Part shown: one piece after another, positions 47,547 to 59,261 of the stretch
How the letters are laid out: each line of letters opens with the position of its first letter
Numbering within the stretch: the first letter of the stretch is position 1
Assembly (NCBI RefSeq): GCF_963675165.1
Contig: NC_087391.1
Location: 3,181,001 to 3,245,000 of the forward strand
Origin: Halichondria panicea
Taxonomy: Eukaryota > Porifera > Demospongiae > Suberitida > Halichondriidae
Length of the DNA stretch: 64,000 bases
Reading direction: 5' to 3'
Notes under the pieces: model-generated
Databases searched by the model: none
Told to the model about the DNA's origin: nothing
Seen by the model: only the letters and a program-made list of their open reading frames with translations
Program-made: the position numbers and the translations under genes

Positions 47547-48728
47547 ATGAACCACAAAGAATCACATGAGCTCATGTACAGGCCATGTGATGAATGTTTG
47601 CTGAATCCATCCAGATCACAAAAAATCAGAAATGGCCTACTCCTATCCTCCTATCCTTACACTCATCCAAGCCTGAATTATGTGTATCCACAGGCAGCTC
47701 CTCATCCAGGTTTTACTGTTGGAGCAATGAATCCTGTAACTACAGGTGTTGCTGCTACAACCAACCAGTCAGCACAATCTGTTGGCATATCCGTGAATAT
47801 CAACCGCCCTGACTCTCCAGTAAGTGCTAGTCATCAGGCACGCAGTGCATTAAAACATATTGTACTGTGTGTGTACCTACATACATACATGCACACATCA
47901 GTATAAAGCAGACATGTATAAAGCAGACATGTTTATTTGTGCAGATCGAATGAAATACTTTGTCCGTATCATCCCTGTCAAGAAAACAGAAGCAATAACT
48001 CTTGAATGGCATGGTGAACATAGCTTATTTACGTCGCCAACAATACTCAAGATGAAGCTAATGGATTTCTACAAGGAAAAGCTGCCCTCAAATCCTGACT
48101 TGTTCGTTCTTGGTTATATAGTGAAACGAGGTGGGAAAAGGGGCATTGAAAAGAAAAGGAACTAGATCTTGCCTCTATGTATACTCAGTTTGATAAAGGA
48201 GACCCTATAACACTTTACTGCGAAATAAAAGCTATAATTTCTGTACCAAAGCGAAAACGATTCAGATTCAGATGTAGAAGACCACGAGAGACCACGAGAG
48301 TGAAGTCAAAAAAGCAGCAGACAAACTAAAAGAGAAACATCAAGAAAATTATGACAAAAGGCAGTTGACCCTTTGGGGTCGTATGATAGTCAATAAACAA
48401 TGGAAATCTTACGATGATCCTCCTGATGTACCTCTTATAACTGGTGGACTACGGAAATTTCCACGGAAAGAAACTATCTCTGAAGCCATCACTGGTGCAG
48501 CGCTGGCTTTTGCAAAAGCTATTTCTCCTCAAACTAACCAACAATCATCAAAAACCCCAATACACCAGTGTATCCCCAATGAGCAAAGCCCGGGTTAGTA
48601 GTGAATACATAACGCAGTTAAAATCGCTACAACAGCTGCGTGATTGTGGTGTACTCAGTGATGATGAATTCATGGAACAAAAGTCAATCGCTTTAGACAA
48701 CATTAGGAGCATAAATGCAAGAAACTGA
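47547..48728 (+). pseudogene. Transposon accessory protein with SHOCT-like C-terminus
   Basis: Exon 1 starts MNHKESHELMYRPCDECLLN and is Pro/Ala/Thr-rich; the donor is at 47,820. Later pieces read ITLEWHGEHSLFTSPTILK, LASMYTQFDKGDPITLYCE, LTLWGRMIVNKQWKSYDDPP and ETISEAITGAALAFAKAIS, ending YITQLKSLQQLRDCGVLSDD (then EFMEQK), a short helix pair like SHOCT oligomerisation motifs. A 12-bp duplication near 48,280-48,305 and frame changes near 48,160 and 48,560 break it. I recall the same motif series in coral and sponge proteins of unknown function. Its position inside the inverted repeats, convergent with the transposase, marks it as part of the element. Confidence 0.65.
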
Positions 48729-48806
48729 AACTTTGAACATGTACTGTATATAATATGTGCAGTGTGCATTAATTGTAATGAATATAAAAAAAATACATAA
48801 ATTTAT

Positions 48807-49894
48807 TCAACCAACATATCCTGCATGATTGAACCACCCAAAGCAGTCATCGGCTGTCACTAAAGAGAATGCTGCTTGTACAATGTCAGTGGCACATGCC
48901 GCTCCAATCCGTCCAATAGCTTCATCACTTTCTTTCAAAACAGCTTTAATCTTGGAAAATAATTCTTCAATGGGATTTAGATCGGGTGAATAAGGGGGTA
49001 GAAAATGTACTAGCGCACCAACACTCTGAATTAGACTAACTGCACGGGAAACATGATGGATGGATGCGTTGGATGGATGCGTTGTCAAGAAATACAATGC
49101 TTCTAGGATTTCTACCATTGAATGGGAGTAGTTGAGGTATTAGAGATCGCTCCACAAAGTCACAAAACAAGTCACAAAACACGTCACCATTTACACTTCC
49201 TGTAATACTATCAACACAAATAACTCCATTCATATCCATTGCTGCCACAGAATTTACCCTTTTCCCTCTACATAGCATCCTTCTTGAGGTAGCACGTTGT
49301 CCTTGCAAGGCATACCCAAATTTCCTCATCGAATCTCTAGCATCATTTCCTGTTTCATCTACAAACACCATCATTTCCGGTAAGATGTTCATTTTGCTGT
49401 TTGGCAACCATGTGCAACTTTTTCCTTGAAAAATTGTTGCGCTTAAGGAACCTGCAGATGGCTGACTTGCTCACTGTACTACCGGTCTTGACCAACAACT
49501 CTGAACATATTTCGCGTAGATAAGCAGCAGGTTTCTCCAAAACAATCTGTAAAATGACAAACTTTTGTGACTCTGTCAGTGTTTGAGGTCCTTTGCAGTA
49601 CTTTGTATTTACAGTTCCTTCAGCCTGAAACTTCTTCACTGCTCTCCATACAGTGGACGTGTCTACACATAGATTAGTAGCTATCTGCTGGTATGAAAGT
49701 CCCAGCATAAGGCGTTGGTAGACCATTCTCCACTTTAGGTCCTCACCATATGCCTTGGTTCTATGCATTTCCATACTAAAAGACATCTTTAAATTCTCTT
49801 TTTTGAATTTACATGTACATGTAATACTATTTGTTTGCATAGCTACAATATGGTGGTTTTGTGGTAATGTAGTGAATGGTTTAGTATTTTGCAA
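48807..49894 (-). pseudogene. Tc1-like DD34E transposase
   Basis: Reading leftward: paired helix-turn-helix domains (LKWRMVYQRLMLGLSYQQIA and SAICRFLKRNNFSRKKLHMV), then the catalytic core with Asp in MMVFVDETGND, Asp in SIVFLDNASI and Glu in YSPDLNPIEELFSK. Thirty-four residues separate the second Asp from the Glu once a 13-bp duplication (49,058-49,083) is discounted. It ends FGWFNHAGYVG. A further in-frame 12-bp duplication gives FCDLFCDF, and roughly 20 residues between VAKQQNE and MNILPEMMVF appear to be lost with a frame change near 49,390. Expected role: cut-and-paste transposition at TA. This copy is inactive as read. Confidence 0.85.
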
Positions 49895-50208
49895 GGTCTA
49901 TGCAAACAGCTGTATAGGCAGCATTATGTTATGTAATTAGCGCCTATATTAAAGACACAATATAAAATAGCAAATAAATAATAGCGCCTATAAGAAATAG
50001 CATGCTATTATTTGCTATTAGCAACACAGTATGAAATAGCTGCATGTGTATTATCATTGTCCCCCATAGCTGAGACTGTTAAGACTGAACCGTGACGTGC
50101 ATAACTGAAGTTTTACTGAGATAATTATTAATGATGTGGAAGAGGACAATGAGAGGATAATTTAAGTAAACTTTCTTGTGAGACGAATATTGAGACGAAT
50201 AGAATATT

Positions 50209-51655
50209 GTGCAAGTTAAAATCATCTGCCAGTATCTGTGCCTAGTCATTTTCCTCGTGTGGAATTCAAACCGACCGAGCCACTTGAAAGCTTGTTCAGC
50301 ACATTCAGTATTTACCCCGTGGATTTCGCTGAAAGCAGAAAGAGGGTATTGGGTTCTCAGGAGGCATACAACACACAGTGTGCTTGTTACAATGGAACAA
50401 AACCTGACTTTGTTCAGAAGTATTTTGGCTCCCAACGATCCTTTGGCTTCCAAATTCTTCAAAAATAGATGAAAACCACACGCCCTCAATCTTTCAAGAT
50501 CGTGTACGTTCCTACCAAACGTAGTGTATAGGAAAATGTAGGCATGTAAACATTTCGGTAAAGTTGATCCACATGGTCTTACACAGCGAAAAGTCCGGCA
50601 GTTCGGTCATAAAAACGATCGATATTCTTACAACCCACCAGAACAGTGTCATCATCATTGTCAGGAAGAGGTGCTTTTTCAGCATGTTTTCGCCATGTGC
50701 TGGGCAAAATTTGACGGTATTTTACTCTTTCCCTCCAAGTTTCAGGACAACACTGGGTAATATTTAATACTCGAGTCTCACGATCCTGTCCAGCTTTAGC
50801 TTTAGAGTGCACACATTGGCCGGCAGATCTTCTCAATGCCATCCAAACAACAGTAACTGCATAAAAATATTATACATGCAGTCACTATAACTTCCAATAA
50901 CCTATAACTTCCAATAACTTAACTTTATAATGCGACTAAGGTGAGTATAATTATACAGAGTTAGTGTTAGGGGGGTGGTTAGGTAAGGGGTATATAGGTA
51001 AATGGTATAGGTAACAAGGTAGGGTTAGCAATGTGTTAGGGGGATGTTAAGCAGGTAAGGGTTAGGGGGGGTTAGGAGTAAGGGTTAGGGGGATGGTTAG
51101 GTTAGGGGGTTAGGTAGGGGGTTAGGGGGAGGGTTAGGTAATGTATATAGGTTAGGGTTAGGTTAGTGGGATGGTTAGGTATATGGGTTAGGGTAAGGGT
51201 AAGGGTTAGGTTAGTAGAGTTAGGGTCATGGTTAGGTAGTTTGGTTAGGAGTTAGGTATAATAGTGGGAGAGGGTGAAGGTAAGAAATATCTTACCTTCC
51301 GTGCATTCTTTCTTGTCGCATTGATGGTGCACCCACGGACTGGTTTTACTTGTTATGTACAGTTCGTCTACGCCAACATCTGTAGCGAAGCTGGTTGATA
51401 AAAGATTACCACAGTCGTTGTGGTAATTAACCAGGCAGTACATAAACCATGCGTCTTCAATGTTTCGACCATCGACCAAATAGAGTATGGTCTTTCAATC
51501 GAAGACAATCCGCTTCTCTGAAGTTAGCATTGTATACCTCGGCTCTTGACTCAAATGAAGCAGCACTGTTGTTAGTCATAATTATCTTGTAGCAAGTTAA
51601 TTTCAAAAACTGTAGTGCAGTGAAAGTATTTTGCATCATTGACATTGATACTGTA
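50209..51655 (-). pseudogene. Cys/His-rich multi-exon gene of a transposon-associated family (KDZ-like?)
   Basis: Exons leftward: about 51,655-51,294 (ILYLVDGRNIEDAWFMYCLV then GVDELYITSKTSPWVHHQCD..KKECTEG), 50,860-50,560 (VTVVWMALRRSAGQCVHSKA then TWRERVKYRQIL) and 50,480-50,209 (INTECAEQAFKWLGRF-type motif, here VNTECAEQAFKWLGRFEFH). The last motif resembles 'VDTEVCEQTFSWLSRY', which I remember from cysteine-cluster proteins grouped with KDZ transposases in fishes and cnidarians. That link is recall only. A frame change near 51,495 separates RLKDHTLFG from VDGRN. The intron between the first two exons is a telomere-like repeat. Confidence 0.5.
50945..51260 (+). repeat. Degenerate TTAGGG-type tract in an intron
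   Basis: About 300 bp of GGTTAGGGTTAGG, GGTTAGGGGG and GGTTAGGTA variants, G-rich on the plus strand. It lies wholly within the intron between 51,294 and 50,860 of the minus-strand gene. Confidence 0.88.
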
Positions 51656-52790
51656 GTAGTGTGTAGTTTTAGAGTCTACTTCGTAGCTATGGTGATATTT
51701 CTTATTGCAGGATAGCCTTCTGCACTAAAGCCGTTTGTAGTATACACTAGAGGGCAATTTCTGATCATGAGTGGCTCTTTACAACTGGTGGCAGAAGAAT
51801 AATGTGTTTCGGGGACTCGTTTCAGGGAATCTTTTTAGTAAATTTATCAAGCTGACAAGCTGACATTCAAGTTTTGCTTCGCTCAACTCCAATGTTCCGG
51901 AAAATAAATTTAGCTGCTAGAAACAATGCTGTACTCTTGCACTGCTCACGTGTAGGAACACTCGAACAACCGGACACAACTCTTCGGTACTGTGACAGTG
52001 GAAATTACTATACTCTCATGTACTACAATACAGAGTGCATGCATAGATTGAAGAGGGAAGAGGGAGAGGGATTGGAAACGGAAGTAGCCATTTGCAGCAT
52101 GGCACAAAAAGGCCTTTGATGTTGATCCGTGTTACGGTTGCGCAACACGCGGGAAACCCCTCCAACATAATAGTTTAGCCTTTTATCACGTTTATAGAGC
52201 TGCAGTCATGTCACGTGGTTGTGTCCTACTGATCCATAGTGAGATACTGATCCATAGTGAGGAGCTTTAACGAAACAGTTACATGCTGCACTAGCTACAA
52301 GGTATAGTGTACACAAACAAGCCTGAGGGCAGAAATAGATCTACAAGCCTTTTACAAGACCCACTTATACATGTAGCTATAATACAAAATAGTATATCAT
52401 GTACCAGCTCTTATGCAGCTACAGAGTCCTGTTCCTAGTTCTTACCTAAATGCCGAAGTCGTGGTGGTGGTGTAGGGGCCATCACTAGATTACTAGTAGT
52501 GCCTAGATGCATTGTAGTGGAGGGTGCAGGCATTAGGGTCTGAGGTTTCTGGTCGAGCATGTGATGGTTGCTGTCCATGATATTACAAGCTGAGATTTAT
52601 ATTCTTTTGCTGCAGTATACGTACATAGATCTAGTAGGTCTAGTTTGCAGAGCATGTCAATAGGGAGGAGACTGTGATATTGGAGGTTATAAAGAAGGAG
52701 TAGATGTAACAATGGCATGCGCAGACACTAGTAACCAGGCCTAGTTTTGCCTAACCCGAGCATGCAACCACTAACTTGAACAGCTAAGAG
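51656..52790. other. Intergenic, nothing recognised
   Basis: AT-rich, with duplications such as GATACTGATCCATAGTGA at about 52,230-52,260. Its short open frames match nothing I know. Confidence 0.45.
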
Positions 52791-52792
52791 AT

Positions 52793-52921
52793 ATGGAATC
52801 TTCGTGTGTGTGCTTGTGGAAGGGCTGCAATCAGAAATGTGACAAGCAAGAGGATCTGGTCCAGCACATCAAAAGTCGACATGTGGAGAAAACTGAGGAC
52901 TTTACGGCCTGTATGTGGAAG
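52793..52921 (+). CDS. GLI/ZIC/GLIS-type C2H2 zinc-finger exon (first exon, partial gene)
   Basis: ATG at 52,793 opens MESSCVCLWKGCNQKCDKQE, followed by DLVQHIKSRHVEKTEDFTAC and MWK, then a consensus donor GTAAGG at 52,922. The C-x-W-x2-C...L-x2-H-I-x3-H spacing and the start of a second finger (ACMWK) are the signature of the GLI superfamily's first two fingers. Expected role: nuclear DNA-binding transcription factor. The following exon was not found to 57 kb; the intron contains the MITE at 53,004. It could also be a lone captured exon. Confidence 0.65.
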
Positions 52922-53003
52922 GTAAGGCATGTATCCGAATGAAAAAGCCTTTTAATATCCACTCTCATGAAAAACCAAACAAGTGCGCAGTGAGTCCCTC
53001 TTA

Positions 53004-53340
53004 TGCACCTATCAATTTCAGTCCCCACTACCCCCCATGCGTGCTATGTCGGGGTTTAGTGGGGATTTGATTTACATCAATATCAACTGCCCCACCCCAG
53101 GGGGCCTGGTTGAAATCAAATCCTCACTTCCCTCCCATACCCCCACTTAACAACCTCGGGATTTGACTACACGCGCACGCGTACATGCGCTATACTTTTC
53201 TGGATATTGAGTTTGTATATTGAGGAAGTCAAATTCCCCACCCTATCCCGCACCTCGGGGTTACTTGCTGAATCAAAACCCCACTATGTCCCCACTGTGC
53301 CCCGCAGGGGGGGTAGTGGGGACTGACATTGATAGGTGCA
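53004..53340. mobile_element. 337-bp MITE with TTA duplication
   Basis: Inverted ends TGCACCTATCAATTTCAGTC and TGCACCTATCAATGTCAGTC, both running into CCCCACTACCCCCC, with TTA on both sides (53,001-53,003 and 53,341-53,343). The 3-bp TTA duplication fits a Harbinger-type MITE. A decayed relative lies at 34,270. Confidence 0.85.
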
Positions 53341-53376
53341 TTACATGCATGCACTACTAAGGCCGGTAGCAGGCTA

Positions 53377-53758
53377 TCGTACTTCTAAATAAGACGCCAC
53401 CCAGACTGAAAAGTAATTTTAAAGTCTCCATATAGAGCTTGGTGGCGCGTTGTAAATGGAGGCTAACATCACATTTTTTTTCAGAAAGCTTGAGGCTGCC
53501 CAAATGGTTGGTAGACGTGGTATCCACGGATGGCATCATCCATTTCAAACGGTGTTCCACCGGCGGTAGCCATTTTGTCAGACTTTAGCCTCGATTTCCA
53601 AGTTTCTAAGGCGGCCTGGAATCGGGGATACCAAGATTGTTCAAATAACCAGGCGCCCTTCTAAATACGCGCCTCCCTGGACCAAATCTGTCTCTAATTA
53701 TGGCCCTTGCTCATATCGTAATTATTAAAAAGAGGTGCCTTATTTAGAAGAAGTACGG
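53377..53758. mobile_element. MITE with TA duplication
   Basis: Left end TCGTACTTCTAAATAAGACG, right end GCCTTATTTAGAAGAAGTACGG in inverted orientation, flanked by TA. Likely a Tc1/mariner-derived MITE. Confidence 0.55.
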
Positions 53759-53762
53759 TATA

Positions 53763-56700
53763 TATGTGTAGGCCCACATGCATGTACATGCTCATTTTCA
53801 GCTGGTAACCTATTACTATCCTATTATTCTAAGAATAGTATAGCAGCATAGTTATGCAATATGACCTTTAAATAGTTGACGATGCTTCAGTGGAGTAGGA
53901 ACAGTTAAAAGGTTGGGGGGGCCACTTGGGTGACGCGGAACGCCGGAAATGAGATGAATATCCACCAATAATTATTCCCAGGCCGTCCCTTTTGGAAAAA
54001 TCAGTCTGGGACCGAGGCTATACCATTGTACGTGTCCACGATACTTTTGTAGTTAGTGGAAGTTGGAACATGTAATTATTGCCGAGTTTTTTTAGTTGCT
54101 TATAACTGTTTCAGTATCCAGGAAGCTGAAGCTATACATAACATAAAGCCAGGGGGGAGCTTCCCCCTAAAAGAAGGGGGAAATTAATATGAAGAATACT
54201 AGACCCAACATTATCGATTTAATCGTCACCCATGTAGCAGCTATCAAAACAATGGTTAGTCACTCTTTTGCATGGTGCCTGGATGTATTCATATTGGAGT
54301 GGTTTATGGGATCAAATTCGTGTGGACAGAGGGAGAGAGTGGTTTTTGATGTTTTATGTTCTGAGAATTTACCGACACAACACTTCAAAAGCACCTTACC
54401 GTAATTTTATCTGGCAGTAATCCAATCCTTTTTCAACAACAAAGGATGTAAACAGCCACCCCACTCAGAAATCTTCACCTCTAACCCTACCACATTCTAA
54501 CCACATACTTCTAACTGGTAGTCACCACTCACCAGAGGAGGTAGGCCAACCTATAATCAATAATTGTACTGAGAATCCAGTTTCTATAAAACCTACCCAC
54601 GTTCTTACTGCAGTTCCATTCTTACTGCAGTTCCAGTCTGGACGTGCCATGGGATTACAAAATCTTCTCACAATTAGGAAACTTCTGCTTTAGAAAATTA
54701 TTTAGGTCTGATGAAACTTTCATTTCAATGTAATCTAAGGCAAGACAGCGATCACATAATATGAGTTGAAGCGCAGAGATTCGAATATAGCCTAGACTTT
54801 GCAGCCTCGAATCCATGTCTGTATTTTAATCGGCCTGGTCTACGTGACTAGCCTCAAGTCTAGCTGTGCTCTGTAGCTAGCGAAGCATCCAAGATACCAT
54901 TTTTACACTTTACGTATCTGCTAAGGGGCATGATCCCGTCGAGGATATTCTCCGTGTTTAAAATGAGGAAAAAGTCATAGCTTGAAGATTGATACTCCGT
55001 GTTTTACACTAACACGTGAATGTTTTATTGTGTATGTTGGAGGCTCCAAGCAGTCTTGTTTTCTTTCCGAATAGCACGTGTTTGTACTGCCTGACTATAT
55101 TGGAATGAACACAACTTTGCATTTTAAATCCCCCGCATTTGCTACTAGTAATAGTTTTATACATGGAAAGGGTTACACAAAAAGTGCTTCCTTGGGGGCT
55201 CATCCTCTGAAAGGAAGTCCACAGATTGGCCTATAGAAACCCAGCTACTCAAAAGGTTTTGTTTAGATCAGATTTCGTCTCGGTCATACCACTAACTTAC
55301 TGTAGGCATGATGTACTCGTCAACTGCTGGTACTGAAATTTCTTTTGAAATTAATGTTCACCCTGGTACTGCCTCCATTCCAGCAAAAAGTTCTCACGCA
55401 AGATATGTTTCAACAGATACGATCACATGTATCCGCATAAAGATATAATACACCTGTCCTACTTCTATAGATTGCTAGTGATTTCCTCCGTCCGTGACAG
55501 TTAGCAAGCTGGATTAAATGTAGGAAAAGTACAGTTCTATCTGAAGCAAGAGCAAGTTAAACGCTCCACAGACCGAAATGAATTGGAGAAAGCTACGATT
55601 AGTTAGGAGTCTAGATCTCTTCGAACTTGGTGAATTGCAGCCGTCAGAATTATGTACCAGTCGTGTCTGAAGAAGTGACGACAGAGAGGACTGGGCATGC
55701 AGATTGCTTCCATCATACATGGTGATATATTGACTGCTAAGCGTGCCAGAGGGAATTCCACGAGAGTTCCACGAGAGTCTAGTGGTTCTTGGGGTAAATA
55801 CAAAAGTCATTATTAATTATGATAAATTAATGCTGTCCATATTAATTGATTGTCCATATTAATTGTTTTTACTGAATGCCTAGATAATGTTGTATTCGTT
55901 TTGCAGGTTATTTGGAAACGGCTCTCTACGGACACCAGGCCGTGACCCGAGGCTAGGTACCGAAACGTTTGTTGCAAAACCAAAAAGAGTAGTTCTGTGT
56001 CATGGCTATGAAAATGTTTGGTCTCTAGTCCTCTCTTTCCGGAGAAGAACTGCCCTCCTAATCAACGCTGGAAGTTGTTGCAGCTTGCACATTGTCAACA
56101 ATCAGTCCTACTACTGAAGATGAGACGATTATAATGTACGATAATAATTGTACGTGAATGTGCCAAGGATTTTGTTGATGGTGTGCGAGAAGGATTTCTC
56201 TCAATTTTTAAAGTGTCTATACGATTGAGAGGCCACGCATGAAAGAGCAGCTTGTATGGGAGAGGACGGTAAACACGCACATTTCGATGGATTTGCACAT
56301 TGTTGAGTTCGTGCATCGAGCAGCGTGCGGATTAAGATTTAACATTCAACCATAGATCAACTAACAAAACATAGACGGTAAATACTAAGACAAGGTAAAT
56401 ACTAAGACTACTAAGACGACTACTAAGACAACAAAGACAGTGGAGCAGGCAACAATAAGATAGACCTATACAAAAGAAGTGTTAACTAGTAATAAGAACT
56501 CACAGTAAACAATTACAATATTAAGAACAGAAATGACGTCATTACACATATGGAGCACGCGTGTAAAAACGCAAATGGGGACGCTTGGTCCCAATAATAG
56601 CGAAGATTCAATAGATGAAGTTATAGGAATCTAATAAAGTTCCAGAAGACACTCCAAGCGTACAGTTGCTCTAGTAGGAGTAAAGTGTTTGATCATCTTC

Positions 56701-57272
56701 CGGGTCGAAAACACACCCAGTTTCCAAGTCTGCTCAAGTGAAAAAAAGTGAAGTTTATTACGCCTGGACGTATACTTAGTTCCTGGTGTTGAGTCATTAG
56801 ACTGCACACAATTCCGAACAATTCACACGAACATACAACTCAATGTAGTTAAGGAGCAACCATGCAGCTATTAATTATTGATACACCCTGTAAGTTCCGT
56901 ACCGGACATGAAAGTAATACTTATTATTGATACAACTTATTATTGATACACCGTGCCGATACATTTAAGGAGTGATCATTTGCTAGAACTTTGCACAAGG
57001 TTGTTTCTTGCATCAATTCCTTTGTAGAGCAACTTTTTCGCCATAAAAGCTTTTAGCATTTGTTTCACAACTAGTGGTAGTGCCCCCTCAAGCACTTCAT
57101 AAGACCTTCCGTTACGTGAAAGTAGTCAGGATAGAATCCCTGTGCACCCCACCCCGTAGGTGGTAGCATAGTGCTCATGCATAAGAGTGGCACACTGTGC
57201 TGTATGTGTCTGTCTGGTGTATGTGTCTGTCTGGTCCTTGGGGGGAATTTTTCTGACAGGAACTGCAGGTGT
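53763..57272. other. Largely unannotatable stretch
   Basis: Possible coding pieces are 55,810-55,514 minus (starts MTFVFTPRTTRLSWNS) and 55,887-56,117 plus after a GCAG acceptor; neither is recognised. 54,700-54,850 and 56,340-56,570 are plain AT-rich sequence with short ACTAAGAC repeats. Confidence 0.45.
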
Positions 57273-57276
57273 TTAA

Positions 57277-58020
57277 CCCTTTAACCGCCACGGGCCACGT
57301 TCGTGGCCCGCAATAGTGACTTTTTTTGCGAAATTCTAATTCTGCGATACTTAGGAAGTAGCTCGAACTACGCACATCCCTGTAGAGGAAGAGCTGTAGA
57401 ATCACGTGCATCCAAGCCACGTTGCTATATTAAAATTTCATTAGCATCTTACCGCACGAATGGCTAGGTTGTTTACTTGTGCCGATGTGCTTGAACAGCT
57501 TGAGGGCGATGTCTCCTCTGGTGATGACAGAGATAGTAGGATACCGGCTACCAGCTTTATGCCAGACGCTGATGAACTGTCTGGGACTGAGGACATGGAC
57601 CTAGACGCTAGCACTATGGACCAGGACGGTGAAAGACCAAGAGAGGGCTCACTGTGTGACTCTGGCAAGTAGTATAGTATAGCTAGAATATCTAAGTATA
57701 GTATAGCTAAAATAGAATTAGCAGTAATGAACAGTCTTTGTGTGAGCTTGTAAATTTCATAGATTGTTCACCTACTTCAAATTGATATTATCTTAGCACT
57801 ATTACATTCATATGATGCAAGCTTAGTCAAGCCTTTATACCATGGCTGATCCATAAAAAAAATTTTTTGGATTTCCGCTGGCCGAGCATTTAAATGGTGA
57901 GCGTAATAACCGTGGTTGTTATGGCAACACAATTTTGTGTTGTATGGGCTGCTAGGCATTTTATTGCTCTGGAAACCCGATAGAGAATTTACAGACATTT
58001 CACTTCACTGTCAATTAGGG
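57277..58020 (+). mobile_element. piggyBac-type MITE, best-preserved copy (744 bp)
   Basis: TTAA at 57,273-57,276 and 58,021-58,024. It starts CCCTTTAACCGCCACGGGCC, then a short palindrome (GGGCCACG TTCGTGGCCC), and ends CACTGTCAATTAGGG. TTAA duplications with CCC...GGG ends are the piggyBac hallmark. It keeps one short open frame (57,460-57,672) and no transposase core, so it depends on a full-length relative elsewhere. Confidence 0.88.
57460..57672 (+). pseudogene. piggyBac transposase N-terminal remnant
   Basis: A 70-residue frame: MARLFTCADVLEQLEGDVSS, then an acidic stretch ending GERPREGSLCDSGK. Its place just after the 5' end, its acidity and its recurrence in five copies fit the disordered N-terminus of a piggyBac-family transposase left after internal deletion. 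No catalytic residue is present. Confidence 0.65.
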
Positions 58021-58189
58021 TTAAACTGTGATTGCAAACCAACATTAAAAACAAAACAAGGTTGTCTGCATGTCTTCATTGACTGCCATGCAATGTCTAC
58101 ATTCTCCAAGGTACTGACTGGCTAAATTATCTCCAGGAACTAAAGTAATGGAGAGCTGCCATTGATGTTTAGGGTTACTCCAGTGAGCA

Positions 58190-58800
58190 ATGAAGGCATC
58201 ATAATTTATAGTAAACTTACCTCTAGTTTCTTTATCTCATCCATAATTGCCCCGTATTTAACTAGTACAGATGACTTGCCAGCAACTGAATACTTTTCTC
58301 AGTAGAACGATACCTTGGTTGCACGTTGCCCAAGAAAATGCTGTGTGGTTCGTTTGGGTGTCAAGTAATTACAATACCTAGCTTATGTTTCGTAGATTTA
58401 GACCCAAGTGGATTGCAAACCTCTACATCATCGTAGTAGATGATTAGCTGGAGTGCTTCCGGATTGTTCATGAAAAGTGGGTGTGAAAAGTGGGTGTGGG
58501 TGTGATTTGTAGTAGGTCCCATCGCAATAATCCCCTAGTAGTCCACGTTGTACCTAAAAGTTGTATAATAATTATTATTATACTACAATTACATTTCGTC
58601 ATAATGCTTACCTCATGCAAAATAAATTCGTCTGAAAGCAGGAGTTGCGAATTAGAGTTTGTCTCTGCTGGCCCAACATCCAGATTGTGCTCAACAGGAA
58701 TCTTATAATGCGCTAGCGAGGAGAGAACTGCAAAAGTATGAAAAATGCTGCAATAAATTTTATAGACTTTGAACTTTTGGCATATTTTAGCAATAATCAT
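58190..58800 (-). pseudogene. Second fragment of the uncharacterised repeated family
   Basis: Reading leftward: AHYKIPVEHNLD and LLLSDEFILHEV, then DYCDGTYYKSHPLF...LQLIIYYDDVEVCNPLGS, then LGNVQPRYRSTEKSIQLLA and KYGAIMDEIKKLE before GTAAGT at about 58,222. The order matches the copy at 25,770-27,045. A duplicated CACCCACTTTTCA at about 58,476-58,500 breaks the frame, and discounting one copy joins KSHPLF to MNNPEALQ. Confidence 0.65.
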
Positions 58801-59261
58801 AGTCTAGCCTCATGTTTGGCCGCTGTGCATGTAACCTATAACATTATTATGGTAACTTACAATGAAACCAAAATGTGATTTGTAGTATTGATGTCGTATA
58901 AGTACGCAGTCCCAAGAATGGTGTTGTTAGTCGTGGCTGTTGAAATACAGCAACAATAATTCAACACCCCGTTTGTGAAGTAAGCAACCTAGCTGACTCT
59001 GCAGAGACTGTGTCCTTTCTTCATAAAACATCTTCAATGCTTCGCCAATAGCAATAGTGCCGATTATTAGTGCCGATTATCTTGTGCGATAGCATATCGC
59101 ACACTGGAACTGTACTTAACTTAACATCATCTGCAGCATATACCTGAGTTTATTTTTATTGTTGAATCGATAAAGTGAATCGTTCTTACCAAGATCGACC
59201 TCCTAGCTATTTTCTATCCGGAGATATGTTCGCTCAAACGTCATGAATAATTTTTTTTTAA

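Larger units (their letters stand above)
47381..50040. mobile_element. Tc1-like (DD34E) transposon with an accessory gene
   Basis: Ends GCTATTTCATATCGTGTTGC (47,381) and, from 50,040 inward, GCTATTTCATACTGTGTTGC are inverted. Matching continues through TATTTCTTATAGGCGCTATT and on to AGCTGTTTGCATAGACCTTG (about 47,478 and 49,890), so each inverted repeat is about 120-150 bp with internal repeats. Inside are a plus-strand accessory gene and a minus-strand transposase, tail-to-tail. No clear TA duplication is visible at the outermost bases. Confidence 0.78.
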
